26,914 nucleotides of DNA from JBGTCY01 sp041748615 (lineage in GTDB: Bacteria > Bacteroidota > Bacteroidia > Chitinophagales > CAIOSU01), in the NCBI GenBank assembly GCA_041748615.1, contig JBGTCY010000125.1, forward strand, positions 1 through 26,914, in the 5' to 3' direction. Made by a program: the position numbers and the translations under genes. Each line of letters begins with the position of its first letter. Position 1 is the first letter of the stretch. The notes under the pieces are model-generated. The model saw nothing but the letters and a program-made list of their open reading frames with translations. It did no database searches and was not told where the DNA came from. Below, piece by piece: positions 1-9,500 of this stretch.

Positions 1-1
1 A

Positions 2-1264
2 ACCGGCTCTAATGGTTGCGACAGCACAGTAACAACTGAATTGACCGTATTACCACTTTCTTTCTCTACTGTTGAAGTTGAAATCTGCGAAGGCGAAAGT
101 TACATCGCGGGTGGCGCTGAACAAACGGAAAGCGGTTCTTACACCGATGTGTTAACCGGCTCAAATGGCTGCGACAGCACGGTAACAACTGAATTGACCG
201 TATTACCTCTTTCTTTCTCAACCGTTGAAGTTGAAATCTGCGAAGGCGAAAGCTACTTCGCGGGTGGTGCGGAACAAACACAAAGCGGCTCTTACACCGA
301 TGTATTAACCGGCTCTAATGGTTGCGACAGCACAGTAACAACTGAATTGACCGTATTACCACTTTCTTTCTCTACTGTTGAAGTTGAAATCTGCGAAGGC
401 GAAAGCTACTTCGCGGGTGGAGCGGAACAAACCGAAAGCGGTTCATACACCGATGTGTTAACCGGCTCTAATGGCTGCGACAGCACGGTAACGACTGAAT
501 TGACCGTATTACCACTTTCATTCTCAACCGTTGAAGTTGAAATCTGCGAAGGCGAAAGCTACTTCGCGGGTGGCGCGGAACAAACCGAAAGCGGCTCTTA
601 CAACGATGTGTTAACCGGCTCCAATGGCTGCGACAGCACGGTAACGACTGAATTGACCGTTTTACCTCTTTCTTTCTCTACTGTTGAAGTTGAAATTTGC
701 GAAGGTGAAAGCTACTTCGCGGGTGGAGCGGAACAAACGGAAAGCGGTTCTTACACCGATGTGTTAACCGGTTCTAATGGTTGCGACAGCACGGTGACCA
801 CTGAATTGACCGTATTACCACTTTCTTTCTCTACTGTTGAAGTTGAAATCTGCGAAGGCGAAAGCTTCTTCACGGGTGGCGCGGAACAAACGGAAAGCGG
901 CTCTTACACCGATATATTAACCGGCTCTAATGGTTGTGACAGCACAGTAACAACTGAATTGACCGTATTACCTCTTTCATTCTCAACCGTTGAAGTTGAA
1001 ATCTGCGAAGGCGAAAGTTACTTCGCGGGTGGAGCGGAACAAACGGAAAGCGGTTCTTACACCGATGTGTTAACCGGCTCCAATGGCTGCGACAGCACAG
1101 TAACAACTGAATTAGCGGTATTACCACTTTCTTTTTCAACCGTTGAAGTTGAAATCTGCGAAGGCGAAAGCTACTTCGCGGGTGGCGCGGAACAAACTGA
1201 AAGTGGTTCTTACACTGATGTTCTAACCGGCTCTAATAGCTGTGACAGCACCCTGACTACGATT
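2..1264 (+). repeat. Nearly perfect 153-bp in-frame tandem array
   Basis: Eight full copies start at 41, 194, 347, 500, 653, 806, 959 and 1112, each exactly 153 bp (51 codons), and a partial copy enters from the window edge. Copies differ at only a few positions. Linked variants (ccactttctttctctactg versus cctctttctttctcaaccg) recur in different copies and mixtures, as expected from unequal crossing-over or gene conversion. The total copy number is unknown because the array runs off the window. Confidence 0.97.
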
Positions 1265-4200
1265 TTAACTGTTCTTCCTGCACCTGTCACTCCACAAAGT
1301 TTTGACGTTTGTGACGGTGATGGCGTTTTTGCAGGAGGAGCCTTCCAAACGGTATCCGGAATTTATTATGACACACTTTCAACTGCCGATGGCTGTGACA
1401 GCATCATCGCCACTACATTGAATGTGGCTGCTCCGCTTTCTGTTGATTTTGACATTAAGCATATCAGTTGCGGTTGTGTTTCTACCGGTGGTGGAAATGG
1501 CAATGGCGCACCCACTGTCTGCACCCTGAATTTTGAAGGCTTGCAGCATGGTGAAATCATTCCTTCTTATTTCCCTGATTTGGGTGTGACGATTCAACAA
1601 CAGGCTTATGCAGGCTGGCCCAGCACATTGATTGTCTTTAATTCCGATTTCATCGGTCCGACTCCAGACCCTGACTTGCAGGTTGGCATCGGTAATCTTG
1701 CTATTTTCCCGATGAACCTGATTGACAATTCAGGAGATGGATTTGTGGATGTGCCCGATGACCAAAGCGCTGGTGGAATTATCACCTTCATTTTTGATGA
1801 AGTCCGCACATTCTACGGCTTGACGATGGTGGATAATGACCGTAACAACGGCACGATTCGCGCTTATGATGAAAATAATGTGCTCATTACCTCTGTTCCC
1901 ACTCCAAGTGGCGCGGATGCTTCAGTTCAGGTCTATGACCTCGATATTCCCAATGTGAAAAAAGTGGTGGTCACTTTCGCGGATTCAAGAGGAATCACGG
2001 ACGTGAAATTCAGTTGTCCGCCTCCTACCTGCGGGGTTGAACTTGACGATTTTGCACACGGACAAATCCTCACCGGACTGGAAATCGCTCCGGGAGTAAC
2101 CGTAAACGCAGTGAGCAATACAAATAAACCGAATGAAGTCATCATCTTCAATTCCAACGTAACCGGCTCTAATGATCCTGACCTTGAAGTGGGAATCGGC
2201 AACCTGCTGATTATCCCGGAAGATATTACCGACAACACCGGTGACGGACTGGTAGACAGACCGGACGATAGCAATGTGGGAGGGATTATGACCTTCACTT
2301 TTGACCGCGACAGAACCGTGTTTTCCCTGACTTTGGTGGACAATGACCGGAATAACGGATGGGTAAAAGCTTATGATGAAAACAATGTACAGATCAAACA
2401 CGTGAGCACACCGAGTGGCGCGGAAGCCAGTATCCAGGTGATTAATATCAATGCTTCTGGGGTTCGCAGATTAGATGTTTACTACTGGGATTCCAGGGGT
2501 GTGACGAACCTCCTGCTGGATTGTCCTGATGAGGAAGAAGTTGAGTGTTGTGACGGAAATGCCACAGCGCTCGTTTCCGGAGGCACATCCCCCTACTCTT
2601 TTGAATGGAGTACCGGCTCAACGGATGCCTATGCAGGTGACAGCCTTTGCGCTGGTGTTTATTATGTAACCATCACTGACCAATTGGGTTGTTCCACAAC
2701 AGATTCATTGACCATCATTGAATTGGATGCCAATTATACCAATGCGTCTGAATCTATCTGTGAAGGTGAATCATTCTTTGTGGGCGGTGACTTCCAAACG
2801 GAATCAGGCTCATACTATGACACATTAGGTTTTGAAGACGGATGCTTTGATATTCTTGTCACTCAACTGACGGTAAATCCTGTTTTGGTTGAAACCAGAC
2901 AAGTAGAGATTTGTGATGGAGAATCTTTCTTCGCAGGAGGCGTCTTCCAGACGGAAAGCGGCTCTTACACGGATATTTTAACAAGCTCTAATGGCTGCGA
3001 CAGCATCCTGACAACTGAATTGACTGTATTGTCCGTTTCAACATCACAACTGCAAGCGCAGATTTGTGAAGGAGAAACCTATTTTGCCGGAGGTGATTTC
3101 CAATCGGAAAGCGGCTCTTATACGGATATTTTCACAGGTTCTAACGGATGTGACAGCATCCTGACAACGGTATTGACTGTATTGCCGACTTCTTCAACAC
3201 AACTGCAAGTTCAGATTTGTGCAGACGAAAGCTATTTTGCCGGTGGTGACTTCCAAACGGAATCAGGTGTTTATACAGACGTATTCGTTGGAGCAAATGG
3301 ATGCGACAGCACGGTGATTACTCAACTTTCAGTATTATCACCTGCGGCTGTTACAAATGTTTCCGCTGAAATCTGTGAAGGTGAATCTTACCTTGCAGGT
3401 GGTGACTTACAGACCGAAGCAGGAACATACTATGACACGCTTCAATCCATCGAAGGCTGTGATAGTATTGTTGTTACTGAATTGAATTTATTACCGGTTT
3501 ACAACATCACTGTTCAGGCTCAGATTTGTGAAGGCGACAGTTTCTTTGCCGGTGGCGCGTTCCAGACAACAGCAGGAACTTATCTGGATGAATTGCTTTC
3601 AGAAAACGGATGCGACAGCCTTGTCACCACTGAATTAACGGTGTTAACATCATATCAAATCAGCCGTTCAACTTCAATCTGTGAAGGTGACAGCCTTTTT
3701 GCAGAAGGCGCTTACCAAACCGAATCCGGAATCTATGTTGATTTTTTCACCACTCAAGATGGCTGCGACAGCACCATCACTACTGAGTTGTTTGTCCTTC
3801 AATCCATCACTACCGAACTGACGGTATCTATTTGTGAAGGCGATAGCTACTTTACCGGTGGAGATTTCCAAACAGAGGCGGGTGTTTATTTCGACACTTT
3901 AATAGCTGAAGCAGGTTGTGATAGTGTTATCATCACAGAATTGTCCCTGCTCCCTGCATTGATGGAAGAATTACTTGTTGAAATTTGTGAAGGTGATAGT
4001 TTCTTCGCGGGTGGCGCATTACAAACAGAGGCAGGTATTTATTTTGATACCCTCACTGCATCATCGGGATGTGACAGTATCGTCACTACAGTACTCACCA
4101 TTCTTGAAACCACGGTTGAAGATGTCACTGTAGAAATCTGTGTGGGCGACTCTTATTTTGCAGGCGGTGAATTTCAGACGGAACCGGGACTTTATTTTGA

Positions 4201-6301
4201 TACTTTGACGGCATCTGCCGGATGCGACAGTGTGGTGATTACAAACCTGAGTGTGCTGGAACTTCTGGAAGAAAATGAATCCGTTGAAATTTGTGAAGGC
4301 GAAGGATATTTTGCCGGTGGTGATTTCCAGACCGAATCCGGCACTTATGTGGACACCTTCCAAACTCCTGCGGGTTGCGATGTCATCATCACTACTGAGC
4401 TGACGGTTATACCTTCCACCACCACAACAAACGAAGTTACAATCTGTGAGGGTGATGCTTACTTTGCCGAAGGCGATTTCCAAACTGAATCCGGTGTTTA
4501 TACAGACTTCTTCCTCAGCGAAGCGGGTTGTGACAGTATTGTTATTACTGAATTGACAGTATTATCCCCAATCGAAGTGAATGTTTCCGCTGAAATCTGT
4601 GAAGGCGACAGCTACTTTGCGGGCGGAGATTTACAGACAGAAGCCGGTATTTACGTTGATTCGTTTGTATCCGTTGAAGGTTGTGACAGTATTGTAATTA
4701 CAGAACTTTCCATCATAGAATCATTTACTGAAAATGAAGCTGTAACTATCTGTGAAGGTGAAAGCTACTTTGCCGGTGGCGCATTACAAACCGAATCCGG
4801 AATTTATGTGGACAGCTTCATTGCAGCAGGCGGATGCGACAGTGTCGTGATTACGGAATTGACAGTGAACCCGACATTCACCCTGAATCTTGAAGCTGAA
4901 ATCTGCGAAGGCGAAAGTTACTTTGTGGGTGGAGCCTTACAGACAGAAGCAGGGACTTACTTCGATAATTTACTGACAGAAGATGGTTGCGACAGCATCA
5001 TTGTCACCCAGCTTATTGTATTGCCTTCTTTTGAACAAACCCTTATGGTTTCTATTTGTGTAGGCGATAGTTTCTTTGCAGGAGGCGCGTTCCAGACCGA
5101 GTCCGGAATTTATTCTGATGCCTACCTGACGGAAGCCGGATGTGACAGTATCGTAATTATTGAATTGGATGTTACCGAATCAATCATCGTGTCTGAGGAT
5201 GTTTTCATCTGTGAAGGACAGAGCTATTTCGCAGGCGGAGCCTTACAAACCGAATCTGGTGTTTACGCTGATACTTTCATTTCGTCAGGCGGCTGTGACA
5301 GTATCGTTTTCACGATTCTCATCGTAACTGAGTTTGAAATCTCTGCTGATATTACCGATGTCAGTTGCTTCCTTGCCGGGGATGGTTCAATCCTCCTGAC
5401 AGTAACGGGCGCGATTGACCCAGTGTTTACGTGGTCAAACCAGTTGCCTCCGTTGGCGGAACAATTCGGATTGAATGGCGGCAACTATTCAGTCACCGTT
5501 ACTGATGAAAGCGGATGCTCTTCAACAGCGTCATTCTTTGTTGCGCAACCCGGTCCACTTGCATTAGGCGCGCTTACTACAACACCTGCTTGTTTTGGTG
5601 GCAGTGATGGTGCTATTGACCTGATTATTCAGGGTGGCACTCCCCCCTATTCGTTCATATGGTCAACCGGTGAAACCACCGAAGACATTGAAAATCTGAC
5701 GGAAGGCTTTTATACAGTACAGGTAATTGATGCGAATGGCTGCGAAGCAAACGTGTTTGTCCCACTCGTTCAACCTTTACCAATTGAAATCGCGGGATTT
5801 GTAGTTGATGAAACTACGCTTGGCAGTGAGGATGGAGCTATTGAAATTCTGGTTGATGGCGGCACTTCACCCTATTCATTTGAATGGTCGAATGGTGAAA
5901 CTTCTCAAAACATAGATAATCTCAGCGCTGGATTCTATGAGGTAACCGTAACCGACATCAACGGTTGTGTAGCTGTTGCTCAATTCGAAGTATTGCAATT
6001 GCAACCTCCGAGGGATGCCGGTCAGTTCAGAGACCACGGATTGTTTGCGGTTAAAATGTACCCGAATCCCTTTAGGCAATCCCTGATGATTGAAATTGAA
6101 TCTGGCGATGAAAGCGAAGGAAATATTATCCTGCGCGATATGATGGGCAGAAAAGTAATGGAACAAAGAATTGATATTCAAAAAGGAATGAACAATTACA
6201 AACTGAAAATTGAAAATCCGCTTGCTTCAGGAGCTTATTTGATTGAAATCATCAAAAGCGAAGGATTGGCACGAGAAATCAAGACTTTAATCCGGGAGTA
6301 A
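2..6301 (+). CDS. Giant repeat-rich T9SS-secreted surface protein (5' end outside window)
   Basis: The frame is open from the first complete codon, so the true start and signal peptide lie upstream of the window; an in-frame TTG at 41 lies inside a repeat and is not a credible start. Order of parts: a nearly perfect array of 51-aa units (to 1264); one diverged unit; two tandem Asp-rich domains of about 165 aa (about 1520-2530); one SprB-type repeat; 17 diverged 51-aa units (2729-5326); three SprB-type repeats (motifs such as GGTSPYSFEWS and SAGFYEVTVTDINGC); and a C-terminal sorting domain starting near MYPNPF and ending in KTLIRE. That end is of the T9SS type A kind, so export across the outer membrane and surface anchoring or release is expected from family knowledge. 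Each 51-aa unit has two Cys about 28 residues apart, which could form disulfides. The protein is acidic. Adhesin or matrix function is inference. The paralogue lies directly downstream. Confidence 0.9.
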   Translation, partial: TGSNGCDSTVTTELTVLPLSFSTVEVEICEGESYIAGGAEQTESGSYTDVLTGSNGCDSTVTTELTVLPLSFSTVEVEICEGESYFAGGAEQTQSGSYTDVLTGSNGCDSTVTTELTVLPLSFSTVEVEICEGESYFAGGAEQTESGSYTDVLTGSNGCDSTVTTELTVLPLSFSTVEVEICEGESYFAGGAEQTESGSYNDVLTGSNGCDSTVTTELTVLPLSFSTVEVEICEGESYFAGGAEQTESGSYTDVLTGSNGCDSTVTTELTVLPLSFSTVEVEICEGESFFTGGAEQTESGSYTDILTGSNGCDSTVTTELTVLPLSFSTVEVEICEGESYFAGGAEQTESGSYTDVLTGSNGCDSTVTTELAVLPLSFSTVEVEICEGESYFAGGAEQTESGSYTDVLTGSNSCDSTLTTILTVLPAPVTPQSFDVCDGDGVFAGGAFQTVSGIYYDTLSTADGCDSIIATTLNVAAPLSVDFDIKHISCGCVSTGGGNGNGAPTVCTLNFEGLQHGEIIPSYFPDLGVTIQQQAYAGWPSTLIVFNSDFIGPTPDPDLQVGIGNLAIFPMNLIDNSGDGFVDVPDDQSAGGIITFIFDEVRTFYGLTMVDNDRNNGTIRAYDENNVLITSVPTPSGADASVQVYDLDIPNVKKVVVTFADSRGITDVKFSCPPPTCGVELDDFAHGQILTGLEIAPGVTVNAVSNTNKPNEVIIFNSNVTGSNDPDLEVGIGNLLIIPEDITDNTGDGLVDRPDDSNVGGIMTFTFDRDRTVFSLTLVDNDRNNGWVKAYDENNVQIKHVSTPSGAEASIQVININASGVRRLDVYYWDSRGVTNLLLDCPDEEEVECCDGNATALVSGGTSPYSFEWSTGSTDAYAGDSLCAGVYYVTITDQLGCSTTDSLTIIELDANYTNASESICEGESFFVGGDFQTESGSYYDTLGFEDGCFDILVTQLTVNPVLVETRQVEICDGESFFAGGVFQTESGSYTDILTSSNGCDSILTTELTVLSVSTSQLQAQICEGETYFAGGDFQSESGSYTDIFTGSNGCDSILTTVLTVLPTSSTQLQVQICADESYFAGGDFQTESGVYTDVFVGANGCDSTVITQLSVLSPAAVTNVSAEICEGESYLAGGDLQTEAGTYYDTLQSIEGCDSIVVTELNLLPVYNITVQAQICEGDSFFAGGAFQTTAGTYLDELLSENGCDSLVTTELTVLTSYQISRSTSICEGDSLFAEGAYQTESGIYVDFFTTQDGCDSTITTELFVLQSITTELTVSICEGDSYFTGGDFQTEAGVYFDTLIAEAGCDSVIITELSLLPALMEELLVEICEGDSFFAGGALQTEAGIYFDTLTASSGCDSIVTTVLTILETTVEDVTVEICVGDSYFAGGEFQTEPGLYFDTLTASAGCDSVVITNLSVLELLEENESVEICEGEGYFAGGDFQTESGTYVDTFQTPAGCDVIITTELTVIPSTTTTNEVTICEGDAYFAEGDFQTESGVYTDFFLSEAGCDSIVITELTVLSPIEVNVSAEICEGDSYFAGGDLQTEAGIYVDSFVSVEGCDSIVITELSIIESFTENEAVTICEGESYFAGGALQTESGIYVDSFIAAGGCDSVVITELTVNPTFTLNLEAEICEGESYFVGGALQTEAGTYFDNLLTEDGCDSIIVTQLIVLPSFEQTLMVSICVGDSFFAGGAFQTESGIYSDAYLTEAGCDSIVIIELDVTESIIVSEDVFICEGQSYFAGGALQTESGVYADTFISSGGCDSIVFTILIVTEFEISADITDVSCFLAGDGSILLTVTGAIDPVFTWSNQLPPLAEQFGLNGGNYSVTVTDESGCSSTASFFVAQPGPLALGALTTTPACFGGSDGAIDLIIQGGTPPYSFIWSTGETTEDIENLTEGFYTVQVIDANGCEANVFVPLVQPLPIEIAGFVVDETTLGSEDGAIEILVDGGTSPYSFEWSNGETSQNIDNLSAGFYEVTVTDINGCVAVAQFEVLQLQPPRDAGQFRDHGLFAVKMYPNPFRQSLMIEIESGDESEGNIILRDMMGRKVMEQRIDIQKGMNNYKLKIENPLASGAYLIEIIKSEGLAREIKTLIRE
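1381..2735 (+). repeat. Long block shared with the downstream paralogue (copy 1)
   Basis: This block matches 10099-11447 at a constant offset of 8718 up to about 2529, then 8712 after a 6-bp in-frame difference. By eye, 1501-1740 differs from its partner at 11 of 240 bases. It encodes the end of one 51-aa unit, both Asp-rich domains (about 1520-2016 and 2030-2525) and one SprB-type repeat. The two Asp-rich domains are related to each other: both carry a PDL-VGIGNL segment, a DN-GDG-VD-PDD segment, VDNDR-NG and DSRG. These clusters look able to bind calcium, but that is inference. Identity falls toward the SprB-type end. Confidence 0.9.
2729..5326 (+). repeat. Diverged array of 17 protein repeat units
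   Basis: The stretch encodes 866 aa, or 17 consecutive units averaging 51 aa, without interruption. Each unit has an ICEG[ED]S-like start, an FAGG turn, a QTE[SA]G segment and GCDS. Unlike the 5' array, DNA identity between these units is low while the protein pattern is kept, so these are old copies under selection. One unit has ADES in place of the EGES segment, and another has GCDV in place of GCDS. Confidence 0.9.
6065..6156 (+). repeat. 92-bp segment identical to the paralogue's 3' end (copy 1)
   Basis: This segment is identical at all 92 bases to 14468-14559, including third codon positions. It encodes the NPF...MGRK part of the T9SS sorting domain. Sequence just downstream drops to roughly 70 percent identity by eye. 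Confidence 0.9.
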
Positions 6302-6314
6302 AATCAATTTAATT

Positions 6315-6359
6315 AAAAAAAAGATGCCATTTCTTAACCGGAATGGCATCTTTTTTTTT
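6315..6359 (+). terminator. Intrinsic terminator after the first giant gene
   Basis: A 9-bp perfect stem (gatgccatt 6323-6331 with aatggcatc 6342-6350) is followed by nine T. An A-run precedes it, so the structure may also work on the opposite strand. It lies 14 bp after the stop codon and separates the two giant genes into distinct transcripts. Confidence 0.9.
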
Positions 6360-6520
6360 CAATAATTTGCAAAATTGATTAATGAAAAAACCGGAAATTT
6401 TCTTTAAAAGTCTATTTTAACCAAAAATTATTGTATATTTTACCGCTTCATATTTTCATTATTTCTTTTAATAAATAAATTACTTTTTTTTTAAAGTAAA
6501 ATAATATCAAAAACCAATTT

Positions 6521-9500
6521 ATGTTTCACTCAATCAAGCACTTAACCCCGTTACTTGTATTATTTATTCTACTTTTTTTGATTTCTTTCAATGCTTCAGC
6601 CACTCATGCCGTGGGGGCGGATATTTCCTACGAATGTCTTGGAGGAAATCAATATCGCATTACCTTGAATCTATATCGTGACTGTGCGGGAATTCAGGCG
6701 CCCGGCAGCGCATCTGTTTCAATTCGTTCAGCCAGTTGCAACAGAAACCTGTCGCTCACACTGAGCCAAATCAGCGCTACGGAAGTTTCCAATATCTGTC
6801 CATCACAGTATAACAACAGCCGCTGTAACGGAGGAAGTTTACCCGGAACACAGCAATACGTTTATTCCAATGTCATTACACTTCCAGCCCAATGTACCGA
6901 CTGGGTGATAGGCTATAGTTTATGCTGCCGGAATAATGCAATTACCAACTTGAGCAATCCGGGAAATCAAAATTTGTATGTCGAGGCGAGGCTGAACAAT
7001 ACCATCAGCCCTTGTAACAACTCTCCTATTTTTACTACATTACCCGTACCCTATGTATGTGCCGGACAAACTGCTTTTTACAATCATGGCAGCGTGGATA
7101 TTGATGGTGATGTATTGGTTTATTCATTGATTAATCCCCTTAATGGCTCCGGCTCAAATATTCCTTTCAGAGCCGGATTCAGCGCTACAAATCCGTTGTC
7201 AGTTACCGGCAGTTTTGGTTTTGACAATAATACCGGTCAAATGATTTATACTCCAAGCGCTATTCAAAATGCGGTTGTTACGGTTTTGGTTCAGGAATTC
7301 AGAAACGGTGTTTTAATCGGCTCCACAATGCGCGATATGCAGATTATCGTAATCAGTTGTTCCAATAGCGCACCAACTGCAACCGGTATCAATGGAACAA
7401 ACAGCTACTCCACTACTCTCTGTCCAAACGGAAGTTTTTGTTTCAATATCAACAGTTTTGACCCTGACCCTTCCAATACTGTTACGATGAACTGGAATAG
7501 CGGAATTCCGGGCGCTACATTCACCACTTCCGGTTCGCCTCATCCTACCGGTACTTTTTGCTGGACCCCTCCTGCTAATGCGTCCGGCTCTTATAATTTT
7601 TTGGTAACCGTGCAGGATAATGCCTGTCCATTAAGCAGCAGCAATACTTATGCTTATACATTGAATGTACCATCACAAATCAACCTGAGTTTTTCCACGA
7701 CTTCGGCTGTACTTTGTTACGGTGGAAGTAATGCCTCAGCGACTGTCACTCCAACAGGAAGCAATGGAAACTATACTTATTTCTGGAGTACAAACCCGCC
7801 TCAAACCACACCAACCATCACCGGATTATCAGCAGGAACATACACAGTAACCGTCAGTGATAATATCAATTGCAGACAAACAACGGGTAGTGTCACCATC
7901 AATCAGAATGCACAAATTGTTATAAATGCTCTTACTTCAGCTCCCAGTTGCAATTTGGCAAACGGCAGTATCACTGCTTCCGCAACAGGTGGGTCAGGCA
8001 GTGGATATTCATTTTTCTGGAGCAATGGCGGGACAGGTCCGACAATTACCGGATTGAATTCTGGCAGTTATACCGTGACGGTATTTGATGGAGCGACCTG
8101 TTCACAAACCTTATCTGTTTCTTTGAATAACTCAGGTGCTCCAACTTTAAACATTACGAGCAATCCGGTAGCTTGCTTCGGCACCAATACCGGTTCAGCG
8201 ACTGCAACACCTTCAGGTGGCGTTCCGCCTTATACTTATAGCTGGTCAAACGGTGCAAATACCCAAACCGCTTCGAATCTCGGAGTCGGAAGTTATACGG
8301 TGACGGTTACAGCCTCTAATGGATGCCAGGTAACGGGAGTTGCCGCTATCACTCAACCGCCACTGTTGGCAATCTTCACTTCATCGGTCAGCGCATCCTG
8401 TGGAGGAAGCAACGGTTCCGCGGGAGTAGCCGCTTTCGGTGGAACTCCACCCTACACTTACGCCTGGAGTAATAATGTTGCTACTCCTGACAACAATAAT
8501 ATTCCCGGAGGAAATTATACAATCGTAGTAACTGACAGCAGAGGTTGTACCGCTTCTGAGGTCGTTGCAGTTGCTTCATCTCCAAACGTAGATGCCACCA
8601 TTTCTACAACCACCCATCAAGGCGGATTTAATGTAAGTTGTAATGGCTTTTTGAATGGTCAGGTTAATGTTACAGCAACTAACGGTACGCCTCCCTTTAG
8701 TTTCCTTTGGTCGAATGGCGCAATCTTAGAGGACTTGTTTAATGTCGGTGCAGGAAATTATTCGGTAACAATCACAGATTCAAAGGGATGTACAGCAGTT
8801 CGTTCAATTTCGCTGAATGAACCACCGGCAATTATCACATCCATCTCGGCTGTTCTTCAGGGAGATTTTCACCTGATTTGCCCCACCGATTCCAACGCTC
8901 AAATCAATCTGACAGCTTCCGGTGGAATTCCACCATACACCTACTTGTGGACGAATGACGAAACAACTCAGAATATCACCAACGCTTCAGCAGGTGAAAA
9001 TTTTGTAAATGTAATTGATGTCAATGGTTGTGTTGGAACAGCATCTATTGTGATTACCTCCCCGCCACCGATTGAAACCATCCTCACGCCTTCATTGTAT
9101 CCCAATGGATTAAATATTTCCTGTAATGGAGCAAATGACGGTTTTGTGGATTGTTCAGTCACAGGTGGTACGCCCGGCTATACCTTCTCCTGGAATAACG
9201 GACAATATACCACCCAAAACCTTCAAAACATCGGGGCTGGCGTCTATACTTTGGAAGTTACGGATGCTGCTGGTTGTTTGGCTTTCGATACGGTTGAATT
9301 GGAAGAACCTTTATTGCTTGAATTTTCAGTAACTACCATTCCGGTGAGTTGCAGAGGCGCTTCCACGGGTTCAATCAATGTTGATGTAACCGGTGGAATT
9401 CCGACTTACAATTATTTGTGGAATACCGGAGCCTCCAATCAAAACCTGAGTGACCTTTCAGCAGGAATTTATGAATTGACAGTAACGGATTCAAGCAACT

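Noticed and set aside
66..1139. Open frames on the opposite strand across the array
   Set aside because: They recur with the 153-bp period as by-products of the repeated coding sequence and show Arg/Leu-rich, signal-free proteins with no recognisable pattern.
2..1264. Regular repeats suggesting a CRISPR array
   Set aside because: The 153-bp units abut without unique spacers, are in frame, and code for a protein repeat that continues in diverged form.
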